From NCBI GenBank assembly GCA_947071955.1, contig CAMTGL010000042.1, forward strand, positions 1 to 11,636: 11,636 bases of DNA, given 5' to 3'. Made by a program: the position numbers and the translations under genes. This DNA is from an uncultured Plesiomonas sp. (GTDB taxonomy: Bacteria > Pseudomonadota > Gammaproteobacteria > Enterobacterales > CAMTGL01). Under the pieces are notes generated by a model, which did no database searches, was not told where the DNA came from, and was given only the letters and a program-made list of their open reading frames with translations. Shown here piece after piece: positions 5,724-11,636 of the stretch. Each line of letters opens with the position of its first letter. Position 1 is the stretch's first letter.

Positions 5724-7370
5724 TCAGGCCAGTGCTTCGGCTAAAATATTATCAATAATCTGCACAGCTTGTGCTTCGATCAGTTTTAGGTGCTCTTCAT
5801 CCACAAAACTTTCACAGTAAATTTTGTAAATGTTTTCAGTACCCGATGGACGAGCAGCAAACCAGCCATTCTGAGTGACAATTTTTAACCCACCAATCGG
5901 GGCATTGTTACCCGGAGCATTGGTTAAACGGGCAATAATCGGATCACCAGCCAATGAGTCAGCGCTGACCATCTCCGGCGATAACCGACTTAAAATGGCT
6001 TTTTGTGCGCTATCAGCAACCGCCTGAATACGCGAATAGTAGGGTTGACCAAACTTTTCGGCCAACTGCGCGTAATGTTGTTGCGGATTTAAACCCGTGA
6101 CTGCGGTAATTTCGGCAGCCAGCAGACACAAAATGATGCCATCTTTATCTGTTGACCACGCACTGCCATCAAAACGCAGGAATGATGCTCCGGCACTCTC
6201 TTCGCCGCCAAAACCAAGCCAGCCTTCATGCAGACCATCAACAAACCATTTAAAACCAACCGGCACTTCAACTAGCCGACGCCCTAAAGCAGCAACCACA
6301 CGATCAATCATGGCACTTGAGACCAGTGTTTTACCCACACCAACGTCGGCATTCCACTGCGGACGGTGGCTAAACAGGTAATCAATGGCAACGGCCAGAT
6401 AGTGGTTCGGGTTCATTAAACCTGCTGGAGTGACGATACCATGACGGTCATAGTCAGGATCATTACCGAATGCCAGATCAAATTTATCCTTCAGTGCTAG
6501 CAAGCCAGCCATAGAGTACGGTGAGGAGCAATCCATACGGATAGCTCCATCTTTATCCAGCGGCATAAAGCGAAAAGAAGGGTCAATTTGATCATTAACC
6601 AGTGTGAGATCAAGCTGGTAGTGCTCTGCAATACGCTTCCAGTACTCGATCCCCGCTCCACCGAGTGGATCTACGCCAAGTTTCAAGCCAGCATTGCGGA
6701 TAGCTTCCATATCGACGACGTTGATCAGATCTTCGACATAAGCTTGTACCAGATCTTTTTGCAGCAACAGCTCACTGTTCAACGCTTCGCTAAAGGGTAT
6801 GCGACGTACATTTGCCAGATTATCAGCAATAAGATCATTGGCGCGCTGCTCAATCACTTTTGTAATATTGGTATCGGCAGGGCCACCATTTGGCGGATTG
6901 TACTTAATACCACCGTCTTGCGGCGGATTATGGGAAGGTGTGATAACAATACCATCAGCCAACGCACCATTGGCATTGTTATGACACAGTATGGTGTAAG
7001 AGACTGCTGGTGTGGGGGTAAAGCCATTATTCTCTTGAACAATAACTTGCACACCATTGGCGATCAGTACTTCGATCACAGAGATAAATGCTGGTTCTGA
7101 CAGGGCGTGAGTGTCTTTACCCACGATACACGGGCCTAAAATCCCCTGTTTAATCCTGACTTCAGCAATGGCTTGTGCAATAGCAAGAATGTGCGACTGA
7201 TTAAAGCTGCAGTTCGCTGAGCTACCGCGATGACCCGATGTACCAAACTGAACGGCGTGTGCAGGATTAGCAGCATCAGGCTGTAAAACATAGTATTCAG
7301 AAACAAGCTGACCGATATTGATCAGATCATCTTGCCGGGCTTGTTGCCCAGCCCGAGGATGAATTGCCAT
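5724..7370 (-). CDS. pgm: Phosphoglucomutase (alpha-D-glucose phosphate-specific)
   Basis: This 548-residue cytosolic enzyme interconverts glucose 1-phosphate and glucose 6-phosphate, linking glycolysis to glycogen, trehalose and UDP-glucose for the cell envelope. It has the complete four-domain layout of the alpha-D-phosphohexomutase superfamily: the catalytic phosphoserine loop TPSHNPP with S146 (same number as in E. coli), the Mg2+ loop DPDYDRHG with D304, D306 and D308, the sugar-binding loop GGEESAG (388-394) and the phosphate-binding loop RPSGTEN (507-513). Length equals the E. coli enzyme (546) within two residues. ATG 7370 follows AGGGAG at about nine bases. Only 25 bp separate it from the seqA stop, so the two genes are surely co-transcribed, as in E. 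coli. A separate terminator lies downstream. Confidence 0.97.
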   Translation of the reverse strand: MAIHPRAGQQARQDDLINIGQLVSEYYVLQPDAANPAHAVQFGTSGHRGSSANCSFNQSHILAIAQAIAEVRIKQGILGPCIVGKDTHALSEPAFISVIEVLIANGVQVIVQENNGFTPTPAVSYTILCHNNANGALADGIVITPSHNPPQDGGIKYNPPNGGPADTNITKVIEQRANDLIADNLANVRRIPFSEALNSELLLQKDLVQAYVEDLINVVDMEAIRNAGLKLGVDPLGGAGIEYWKRIAEHYQLDLTLVNDQIDPSFRFMPLDKDGAIRMDCSSPYSMAGLLALKDKFDLAFGNDPDYDRHGIVTPAGLMNPNHYLAVAIDYLFSHRPQWNADVGVGKTLVSSAMIDRVVAALGRRLVEVPVGFKWFVDGLHEGWLGFGGEESAGASFLRFDGSAWSTDKDGIILCLLAAEITAVTGLNPQQHYAQLAEKFGQPYYSRIQAVADSAQKAILSRLSPEMVSADSLAGDPIIARLTNAPGNNAPIGGLKIVTQNGWFAARPSGTENIYKIYCESFVDEEHLKLIEAQAVQIIDNILAEALA

Positions 7371-7395
7371 ACGGCGTTACTCCCTAACGCTCAAC

Positions 7396-7917
7396 TCAAA
7401 TGGTGCTGCAAACTTTCTCTGTCAGCTCCAACGGAAACTGCATGCCACCCATGATCTGCTCGATCATCGCGCGTTTGCGGCCAGAATTAGTATTGGTGAT
7501 AACCCAGTACGGTGTGTTCGGAATTGCTTTAGGTTTTGTATGTGTACCGTGCAGCAGCAGTGTTGCTTCATCTTCTGCAAAATAGACACGAGTACGACCA
7601 CGCAACTCTTCACTTGCTGCGGTAAAACCCAGCGCATCGAGCGAGTATAAAAAAGAGAGGATCTGCATGAAGCGGCCAATAGCTTTGGTTTGTGCAGCAT
7701 ATTCATCTGATAACAAAAGCTCACGCACGGCACGTACACGATCTACAGCATTCTCTTTTCCCGCATCGCGGCTTACCACGATCCCTGGGCTACGTGGCTC
7801 AGTATTGGGTGACAAATTCAGCATGCGGCGTAAAATTTCAGAGGCACTCTCACCGATATGCTGAGTATGGCCTGCAATATAGCGGTACAGCTCTTCGTCT
7901 ACTTCAATGATTTTCAT
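7396..7917 (-). CDS. seqA: SeqA, negative modulator of replication initiation
   Basis: SeqA binds hemimethylated GATC sites, sequesters newly replicated oriC and the dnaA promoter, and organises DNA behind the fork. The 173-residue protein has the N-terminal oligomerisation domain beginning MKIIEVDEELYRYIA, a variable linker at about 36-55, and the C-terminal DNA-binding domain. Residues known in E. coli to contact hemimethylated GATC (R116, T117, R118, N150, N152) correspond here to R108, T109, R110 in GRTRVYFA and N142, N144 in TNTNSGRK. The eight-residue offset comes from a shorter linker. ATG 7917 has GGAT five bases upstream, and a GATC at 7921-7924 overlaps the leader. It is first in the seqA-pgm operon. 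Its presence implies Dam methylation in this organism. Confidence 0.97.
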   Translation of the reverse strand: MKIIEVDEELYRYIAGHTQHIGESASEILRRMLNLSPNTEPRSPGIVVSRDAGKENAVDRVRAVRELLLSDEYAAQTKAIGRFMQILSFLYSLDALGFTAASEELRGRTRVYFAEDEATLLLHGTHTKPKAIPNTPYWVITNTNSGRKRAMIEQIMGGMQFPLELTEKVCSTI

Positions 7918-7956
7918 GTCGATCCAATATCGTTCTCTTGCATGAATAACTGCGTG

Positions 7957-7985
7957 ATTATACCTTCTCAGGCCATGATTCTCTA
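7957..7985 (-). promoter_or_regulatory. Sigma-70 promoter of seqA-pgm
   Basis: On the minus strand TAGAGA (-35, 7985-7980, 4 of 6 matches) is followed after exactly 17 bp by TATAAT (-10, 7962-7957, perfect). Transcription would start near 7950, giving a leader of about 33 nt. The divergent ybfF start lies only 22 bp beyond the -35, so any ybfF promoter must overlap; TTGCAT (7938-7943) with TATACC (7960-7965) on the plus strand is a weak candidate. Confidence 0.6.
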
Positions 7986-8006
7986 TACACCAACTCGGTT
8001 TAGCTT

Positions 8007-8771
8007 ATGATCAACTACAAACAACAGGGACAAGGTCCCACTTTAGTGCTAATTCATGGCCTGTTTGGCACGTTAGATAACTTAGGATTACTCGCACGTG
8101 ATCTGGTTAAGGATCATCATATCGTACAAGTTGATCTTCGTAACCATGGACAGAGCTTTTTCAGTGATCAGATAAACTACCGCCTCATGGCCGATGATCT
8201 TATTGCCCTGCTCGATCATCTGAATATTCGTTCAGCCACCTTCATTGGCCACTCGATGGGGGGGAAAGTGGCCATGACGATCGCACAGACAGCTCCTGAT
8301 CGCGTAGATCAGCTGGTTGTCTTAGATATGTCACCGGTCGATTATCAGGTTCGGCGTCACGATAACGTTTTTCGCGCTCTACATGCGGTCAGCCAAGCTA
8401 AACCAACTCGTCGCAGTGAGGCGGTCAACCTGATGCAACCTTTTTTAAAGGAGGAGGGTGTGATCTTATTTTTGCTAAAATCATTTGATGCTAATGCAGA
8501 AAGCCGCTGGTGTTTTAATGTGGCCGCACTGGAAAACCAGTATGCCAACATTGTCGGCTGGCAAGACGGGCTGCCATGGCAAGGGCCTGTACTCTTTATT
8601 AAGGGCGAGTTATCACCCTATATTCAAGATCAGCACCGAGAACAGATTATGCGCCAATTTCCTGCGGCAAAAGCACATGTCATTGCAGGTACCGGCCATT
8701 GGCTGCATGCAGAAAAACCCGATGCCGTTCTGCGGGCAATTCGTCGCTTTTTGCTGACGGATTCCCGTTAA
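8007..8771 (+). CDS. ybfF: YbfF, alpha/beta-hydrolase esterase
   Basis: This 254-residue alpha/beta-hydrolase is clearly YbfF; the E. coli protein, also 254 residues, hydrolyses short acyl esters including acyl-CoA-type substrates in vitro. The oxyanion-hole motif HGLFG is at 17-21, the nucleophile elbow GHSMGG at 81-86 gives S83, D107 in VVLDMSP is the probable acid, and H231 in GTGHW the catalytic histidine. The C-terminus HAEKPDAVLRAIRRFL is almost identical to E. coli. The start ATG 8007 aligns with the family start but has no good Shine-Dalgarno sequence, so translation may be weak. It diverges from seqA across 89 bp and may lead the cluster with the DUF2788 gene, ybfE and fldA. The first 300 bp of the gene are crowded with GATC sites. 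Confidence 0.95.
   Translation: MINYKQQGQGPTLVLIHGLFGTLDNLGLLARDLVKDHHIVQVDLRNHGQSFFSDQINYRLMADDLIALLDHLNIRSATFIGHSMGGKVAMTIAQTAPDRVDQLVVLDMSPVDYQVRRHDNVFRALHAVSQAKPTRRSEAVNLMQPFLKEEGVILFLLKSFDANAESRWCFNVAALENQYANIVGWQDGLPWQGPVLFIKGELSPYIQDQHREQIMRQFPAAKAHVIAGTGHWLHAEKPDAVLRAIRRFLLTDSR
8100..8310. other. Cluster of nine GATC (Dam/SeqA) sites inside ybfF
   Basis: GATC begins at 8100, 8112, 8133, 8166, 8196, 8214, 8279, 8298 and 8307. Random expectation is about one in 256 bp. The first four gaps (12, 21, 33, 30 bp) are close to whole helical turns, the spacing in which SeqA dimers bind hemimethylated pairs cooperatively. The cluster lies about 180 bp from the seqA start codon. It is coding DNA, so part of the density may reflect codon pairs. 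Confidence 0.6.
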
Positions 8772-8832
8772 CAGGGCGCAGACGCTATGATATAGTTCAC
8801 ATCTATATTTGCCGGCAAAATGGAATTGCCAC

Positions 8833-9054
8833 ATGATTTATCGACACATGGAAACGCTTGAGGCTATCGGCCTTAACCTCTTTTTTATTGTCATCTTCTT
8901 TTTTATCGGAATGGCAATACAAGATGTGTTGAAACGTGGCAATGTACCTCCATTTGGCCGCCGCATTGTTTGGTTAGTTTTGTTTCTTGGCTGTGCGGGT
9001 TTTGTTGCCAAAGGTCTGATCCAGTTGCTCTGGGAGGGCGCTGGTGTTGGTTGA
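8833..9054 (+). CDS. Small DUF2788 membrane protein
   Basis: The 73-residue product resembles the DUF2788 family of small gammaproteobacterial membrane proteins, often found next to ybfE. Two hydrophobic segments are predicted, at about 14-32 (rich in F and I, ending before QDVLKRG) and 43-66 (IVWLVLFLGCAGF and onward). The conserved loop KRGNVPPFGRRIVW joins them. No function is known. I chose ATG 8833, with TGGA eight to eleven bases upstream; a TTG at 8809 gives a longer frame, and ATG 8848 a shorter one with no ribosome site. It lies 61 bp after ybfF and 30 bp before ybfE on the same strand. E. coli lacks a gene at this position as far as I recall. Confidence 0.75.
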   Translation: MIYRHMETLEAIGLNLFFIVIFFFIGMAIQDVLKRGNVPPFGRRIVWLVLFLGCAGFVAKGLIQLLWEGAGVG

Positions 9055-9084
9055 GTCTTCGCAAGAGCAGCACGTGTAGTTTAA

Positions 9085-9399
9085 ATGGCAAAAGAGAATA
9101 CAGACCGTACCACACTGGATTTATTTGCAGATGAACGCCGCCCTGGTCGGCCGAAAACAAACCCGCTGCCTCGCCATGAGCAGTTGCGCATCAATAAACG
9201 CAACCAACTTAAGCGGGATAAGTCAAAAGGGCTGCGCAGAATCGAGCTAAAAATCGACAGCCGAGTGGTAGCGGCATTAAATGAACTGGCTCACGATCAT
9301 GCGTTGAGCCGCGGTGAATTAATCGAACGTATTTTGTTGGAAAGATTGGGTTTAGACGCGGCTGAGTTCGCACTTAATCATACTGACAGCACAAAATAG
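9085..9399 (+). CDS. ybfE: YbfE, ribbon-helix-helix-like protein (LexA-regulated in E. coli)
   Basis: The 104-residue product matches E. coli YbfE (97 residues): the N-terminal half shares TDRTTLDLFA, then RRPGRPKTNPL, then EQLRINKRNQLKRDK. The basic N-terminal half contains an AT-hook-like RRPGRPK. The C-terminal part, RRIELKIDSRVVAALNELA (about 51-69) followed by a helix SRGELIERIL, has the strand-helix-helix layout of ribbon-helix-helix DNA-binding proteins. E. coli ybfE is repressed by LexA. I looked upstream for a CTG-N10-CAG operator and found none, so SOS control is not shown here. ATG 9085 lacks a clear Shine-Dalgarno. fldA follows 17 bp downstream. The target of the protein is unknown. 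Confidence 0.9.
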   Translation: MAKENTDRTTLDLFADERRPGRPKTNPLPRHEQLRINKRNQLKRDKSKGLRRIELKIDSRVVAALNELAHDHALSRGELIERILLERLGLDAAEFALNHTDSTK

Positions 9400-9416
9400 A
9401 CATTAAGGTAGAGAGA

Positions 9417-9944
9417 ATGGCAAGTGTAGGAATTTTCTTTGGCAGCGATACCGGCAATACCGAAAACATCGCCAAGATGATCCAAAAACAGCTTGGCAAA
9501 CATCTGGTTGATGTCCGTGATATTGCCAAAAGCAGCAAAGAAGATATCAATAATTTTGATCTATTGCTGCTCGGTATCCCTACGTGGTATTACGGTGAAG
9601 CCCAGTGTGATTGGGATGATTTCTTCCCTACTCTTGAAGAAGTCGACTTTACCAATAAACTGGTTGCTATCTTCGGATGCGGTGATCAAGAAGACTATGC
9701 AGAGTACTTCTGTGATGCCATGGGAACGGTACGCGATATCGTTGAAGCACGTGGCGCAATACTCGTCGGGCAGTGGCCAACCGAGGGTTATCACTTTGAA
9801 GCGTCAAAAGCATTGAGTGATGACAAACATTTTGTCGGCCTGTGCATTGATGAAGACCGTCAGCCAGAATTAACGGCTCAACGTGTTGATGGCTGGGTCA
9901 AACAAGTTTATGAAGAGATGTGCTTAGCCGAACTTGATGACTAA
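9417..9944 (+). CDS. fldA: Flavodoxin 1 (long-chain flavodoxin)
   Basis: This 175-residue FMN protein is a low-potential electron carrier. In E. coli FldA is essential and supplies electrons to IspG, IspH, biotin synthase and anaerobic radical enzymes. The FMN phosphate loop GSDTGNTE is at 9-16. The isoalloxazine ring is flanked by W57 (IPTWYYGE) and Y94 (GCGDQEDY), the numbers known in E. coli. The insertion typical of long-chain flavodoxins is present (about 120-140) and the length equals E. coli (176). ATG 9417 follows AAGG with an AG-rich spacer, a good ribosome site. The 17-bp gap to ybfE suggests co-transcription. A strong terminator follows; fur, the usual downstream neighbour in E. 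coli and Vibrio, is absent. Confidence 0.97.
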   Translation: MASVGIFFGSDTGNTENIAKMIQKQLGKHLVDVRDIAKSSKEDINNFDLLLLGIPTWYYGEAQCDWDDFFPTLEEVDFTNKLVAIFGCGDQEDYAEYFCDAMGTVRDIVEARGAILVGQWPTEGYHFEASKALSDDKHFVGLCIDEDRQPELTAQRVDGWVKQVYEEMCLAELDD

Positions 9945-9960
9945 GCCATCATCTGCGATA

Positions 9961-9987
9961 AAAAAGCCCGTTTTTACGGGTTTTTTT
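9961..9987 (+). terminator. Intrinsic terminator of fldA
   Basis: CCCGT (9967-9971) pairs with ACGGG (9976-9980) around TTTT, extended by a G-T pair and five A-T pairs, and the plus strand runs into TTTTTTT. It begins 17 nt after the fldA stop and cleanly separates fldA from ubiF. Confidence 0.9.
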
Positions 9988-10082
9988 ATACCCATGTACC
10001 TGCCATTCACAGCAGAAAAGATAAAAATTCGATAAACTCGCCCTATTGTTCAGAATATTCACTTAATCATCAGGTACTCACC

Positions 10083-11306
10083 ATGATGCACAATGCCACT
10101 CACACTCCAGATGCCTCATCCACACAACAATCGGACACAGTCCAACCTGATTTACTGGTGGTGGGTGCCGGTATGGTCGGCGCTGCACTTGCACTCGGTG
10201 CTGCTCGTTTAGGCCTGCACGTTACGCTGATTGAACAAACCAAACCACAACCGTGGGAGGCCGATGCTCTGCCTGACCTGCGTGTTTCGGCGATCAGTCT
10301 GGCCTCGATTAGCCTGCTTGAAAAACTTAATGTATGGCCAAGTATTCTAGCGATGCGCACTTGCCCATATCGCCACCTAGAAACCTGGGAGTGGGAAGGA
10401 GCAAGCACCCGCTTCTCAGCAAACGAGCTGAATATTGCCGAACTCGGGCATATCGTCGAAAACCGTCTGATTCAACTCGCACTGTGGCAAGCTTTGGAAA
10501 CTGAACCTAATATCACCCTACTATGCCCGCAACATATTCGACACATGCACTCCACGCCAGCAGGTTGGCAAATCACACTGGATAACCAACAAATGCTGCA
10601 ACCCCGCTTATTAGTTGGCGCAGATGGTGCTCATTCGCACATAAGACAACAGGCACATATCGGGCTCACCGGTTGGCAATATCGGCAATCCTGCCTACTT
10701 ATCAGCATTAAAACCGCACAGCCTCAGCAAGACATTACTTGGCAAAAATTCTACCCTACTGGCCCGCGTGCATTTTTACCGCTGCATGGAAATTATGGAT
10801 CACTGGTGTGGTATGACAGCCCAAGCAAAATACAACAATTGGCCAAACTCAGCCCACAACAACTGCATGCGCAAATCAAGCAGGCCTTTCCCTCGCGGCT
10901 TGGTGAGTGTGAAGTGATCGCCTGCGGACATTTTCCGTTAGTCAGGCAACATGCCCAACACTATGTCCTTCCCGGATTAGCCATTATTGGTGATGCTGCA
11001 CACACGATTAACCCGCTTGCTGGACAAGGTGTAAACCTCGGTTTTAAAGACGTTCAAGTGTTGCTTGAGGTGCTTGACAGTGCATTAGCGCACAAAGAAG
11101 ATATTGCCAGTTTAAAGGTATTACAACGCTATGAGCGGCGGCGCAAGCCCGATAACCTGTTAATGCAGTCAGGAATGGATCTTTTCTACACGCTATTTAG
11201 TAATGAGCTAAAACCGGTACAACTGCTCAGAAACTTAAGCTTGCTGGTTGCTGATAAATCAGGCCCACTAAAACGTCAGGCATTAAAATACGCACTCGGC
11301 CTATAA
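10083..11306 (+). CDS. ubiF: Ubiquinone biosynthesis FAD monooxygenase UbiF (2-octaprenyl-3-methyl-6-methoxy-1,4-benzoquinol hydroxylase)
   Basis: UbiF adds the last ring hydroxyl in aerobic ubiquinone synthesis, just before the final O-methylation by UbiG. The 407-residue protein has the class A flavoprotein monooxygenase motifs: dinucleotide-binding GAGMVG (28-33), the GADGAHS motif (179-185) and the second FAD motif GDAAHTINPLAGQG (303-316). Long stretches such as RPYR-like YRHLETWEWE (96-105), GPRAFLPL and LKRQALKYALGL at the C-terminus follow E. coli UbiF rather than UbiH or UbiI. It is about 16 residues longer at the N-terminus than E. coli (391); the extra part is polar and rich in T, S and Q. 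ATG ATG at 10083/10086 has AGG eight bases upstream. No clear promoter was found in the 95 bp after the fldA terminator. The tRNA beyond it also neighbours ubiF in E. coli. Confidence 0.94.
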   Translation: MMHNATHTPDASSTQQSDTVQPDLLVVGAGMVGAALALGAARLGLHVTLIEQTKPQPWEADALPDLRVSAISLASISLLEKLNVWPSILAMRTCPYRHLETWEWEGASTRFSANELNIAELGHIVENRLIQLALWQALETEPNITLLCPQHIRHMHSTPAGWQITLDNQQMLQPRLLVGADGAHSHIRQQAHIGLTGWQYRQSCLLISIKTAQPQQDITWQKFYPTGPRAFLPLHGNYGSLVWYDSPSKIQQLAKLSPQQLHAQIKQAFPSRLGECEVIACGHFPLVRQHAQHYVLPGLAIIGDAAHTINPLAGQGVNLGFKDVQVLLEVLDSALAHKEDIASLKVLQRYERRRKPDNLLMQSGMDLFYTLFSNELKPVQLLRNLSLLVADKSGPLKRQALKYALGL

Positions 11307-11377
11307 TGCCGACAAGTCATACAGAAGAAAAAAAGACAACGTGGATAACAGCATCAATAAATAATGGGTAAATATAG

Positions 11378-11400
11378 GGCTGAATGCACCCCATTCAGTC
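11378..11400 (+). repeat. Short hairpin in the ubiF 3' region
   Basis: CTGAATG (11380-11386) pairs with CATTCAG (11392-11398) around CACCC, extended by a G-T and a G-C pair. There is no T-tail. It lies 70-90 nt past the ubiF stop, before the real terminator. The rest of the region 11307-11582 shows only the terminator at 11439-11467 and a small ATGTTA/TAACAT repeat (11485-11500). Confidence 0.4.
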
Positions 11401-11438
11401 TGCTACTTATCCAGCACAGCCGGTTAATAACAGACAGC

Positions 11439-11467
11439 AAAAAGCCCGCTAATAAGCGGGCTTTTTT
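11439..11467. terminator. Bidirectional intrinsic terminator between ubiF and tRNA-Gln
   Basis: A perfect 12-bp stem, AAAAAGCCCGCT (11439-11450) with 11455-11466, closes the loop AATA. It has T-runs on both sides (six on the plus strand, five on the minus strand). It can end the ubiF transcript from the left and the tRNA transcript from the right. Confidence 0.9.
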
Positions 11468-11582
11468 AGAGTCATTTTAATTCAATGTTATCGCTAACAT
11501 TTTAGACATTAGTAATGCACTTTCCATAAAACGAAACAAAAAAAATCATCTGGCTAACAGTTAACATAGCTGGCCACAAAAA

Positions 11583-11636
11583 TGGCTGGGGTGCCAGGAT
11601 TCGAACCTGGGTATGGTGAGATCAAAACCCACTGCC
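11583..11636 (-). tRNA. tRNA-Gln (anticodon TTG), 3' part, cut by the window edge
   Basis: Read on the minus strand, the end is CACCCCA-G-CCA: the 3' acceptor strand, discriminator G as in tRNA-Gln, and an encoded CCA. Before it is a T arm CCAGG-TTCGAAT-CCTGG with a perfect 5-bp stem. The anticodon arm is GTGGG-TTTTGAT-CTCAC (one G-T pair), with loop positions 34-36 reading TTG, so it decodes CAA as glutamine. The D arm and 5' acceptor strand lie beyond 11636. E. coli also has glutamine tRNA genes next to ubiF, within a Gln/Met/Leu cluster, and the same cluster may continue here. Confidence 0.95.

Noticed and set aside
6588..7100. Plus-strand 170-residue open frame
   Set aside because: It lies wholly antisense to pgm, whose frame is intact with all catalytic motifs, and has no recognisable domain.
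8990..9084. LexA (SOS) operator before ybfE
   Set aside because: E. coli ybfE is LexA-regulated, but no CTG-N10-CAG match is found in this stretch.
10083..10145. Signal peptide at the UbiF N-terminus
   Set aside because: The extra residues are polar (T, S, Q, D) with no hydrophobic core; it is just a longer start than E. coli.

Overview
The window looks like a gammaproteobacterial chromosome segment of moderate GC, by eye in the mid-40s percent. Almost every protein is readily aligned from memory with an Escherichia coli counterpart. The gene order is a compressed form of the E. coli 15-minute region: ubiF, fldA, ybfE, ybfF, seqA, pgm, ybfA, ybgA, phr, ybgI. An accessory gene for acetoacetyl-CoA reductase (phaB/phbB) and a small DUF2788 membrane protein point to a lineage near Aeromonadales, Plesiomonas or basal Enterobacterales. 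The sequence alone does not settle the genus.

Left part (1-5723), all genes on the minus strand. The window opens inside a perfect 8-bp tandem repeat, followed by an inverted repeat and a strong bidirectional terminator. Then come phbB (polyhydroxybutyrate-type acetoacetyl-CoA reductase), a gene-free stretch of about 400 bp, the NIF3/YbgI metal protein, the CPD photolyase phrB, a DUF523-DUF1722 fusion protein (YbgA-type, with an Fe-S desulfurase-like N-terminal half), and ybfA, a 66-residue membrane-associated protein with an excellent ribosome site and its own terminator.

Centre (5577-8771). seqA and pgm form a minus-strand operon with a good sigma-70 promoter. A terminator and an elaborate extra hairpin follow pgm. 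The divergent gene ybfF (esterase) starts within 90 bp of seqA. The block pgm-seqA-ybfF carries an unusual density of GATC sites, the target of the SeqA protein encoded inside it. Nine of them fall within 211 bp at the start of ybfF.

Right part (8772-11636). ybfF, a DUF2788 two-helix protein, ybfE (ribbon-helix-helix type) and fldA (flavodoxin 1) are closely spaced on the plus strand and end at a strong terminator. fur, which follows fldA in E. coli, is absent here. ubiF (ubiquinone C6-position hydroxylase) follows. After a bidirectional terminator, the 3' part of a minus-strand tRNA-Gln(TTG) runs off the window edge.

No mobile element, CRISPR array, phage or defence system is visible. The genes are mostly housekeeping. 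The items most worth a second look are the GATC cluster beside seqA, the tandem octamer at the left edge, a perfect 16-bp palindrome in the promoter of the DUF523-DUF1722 gene, and the structured pgm 3' region.
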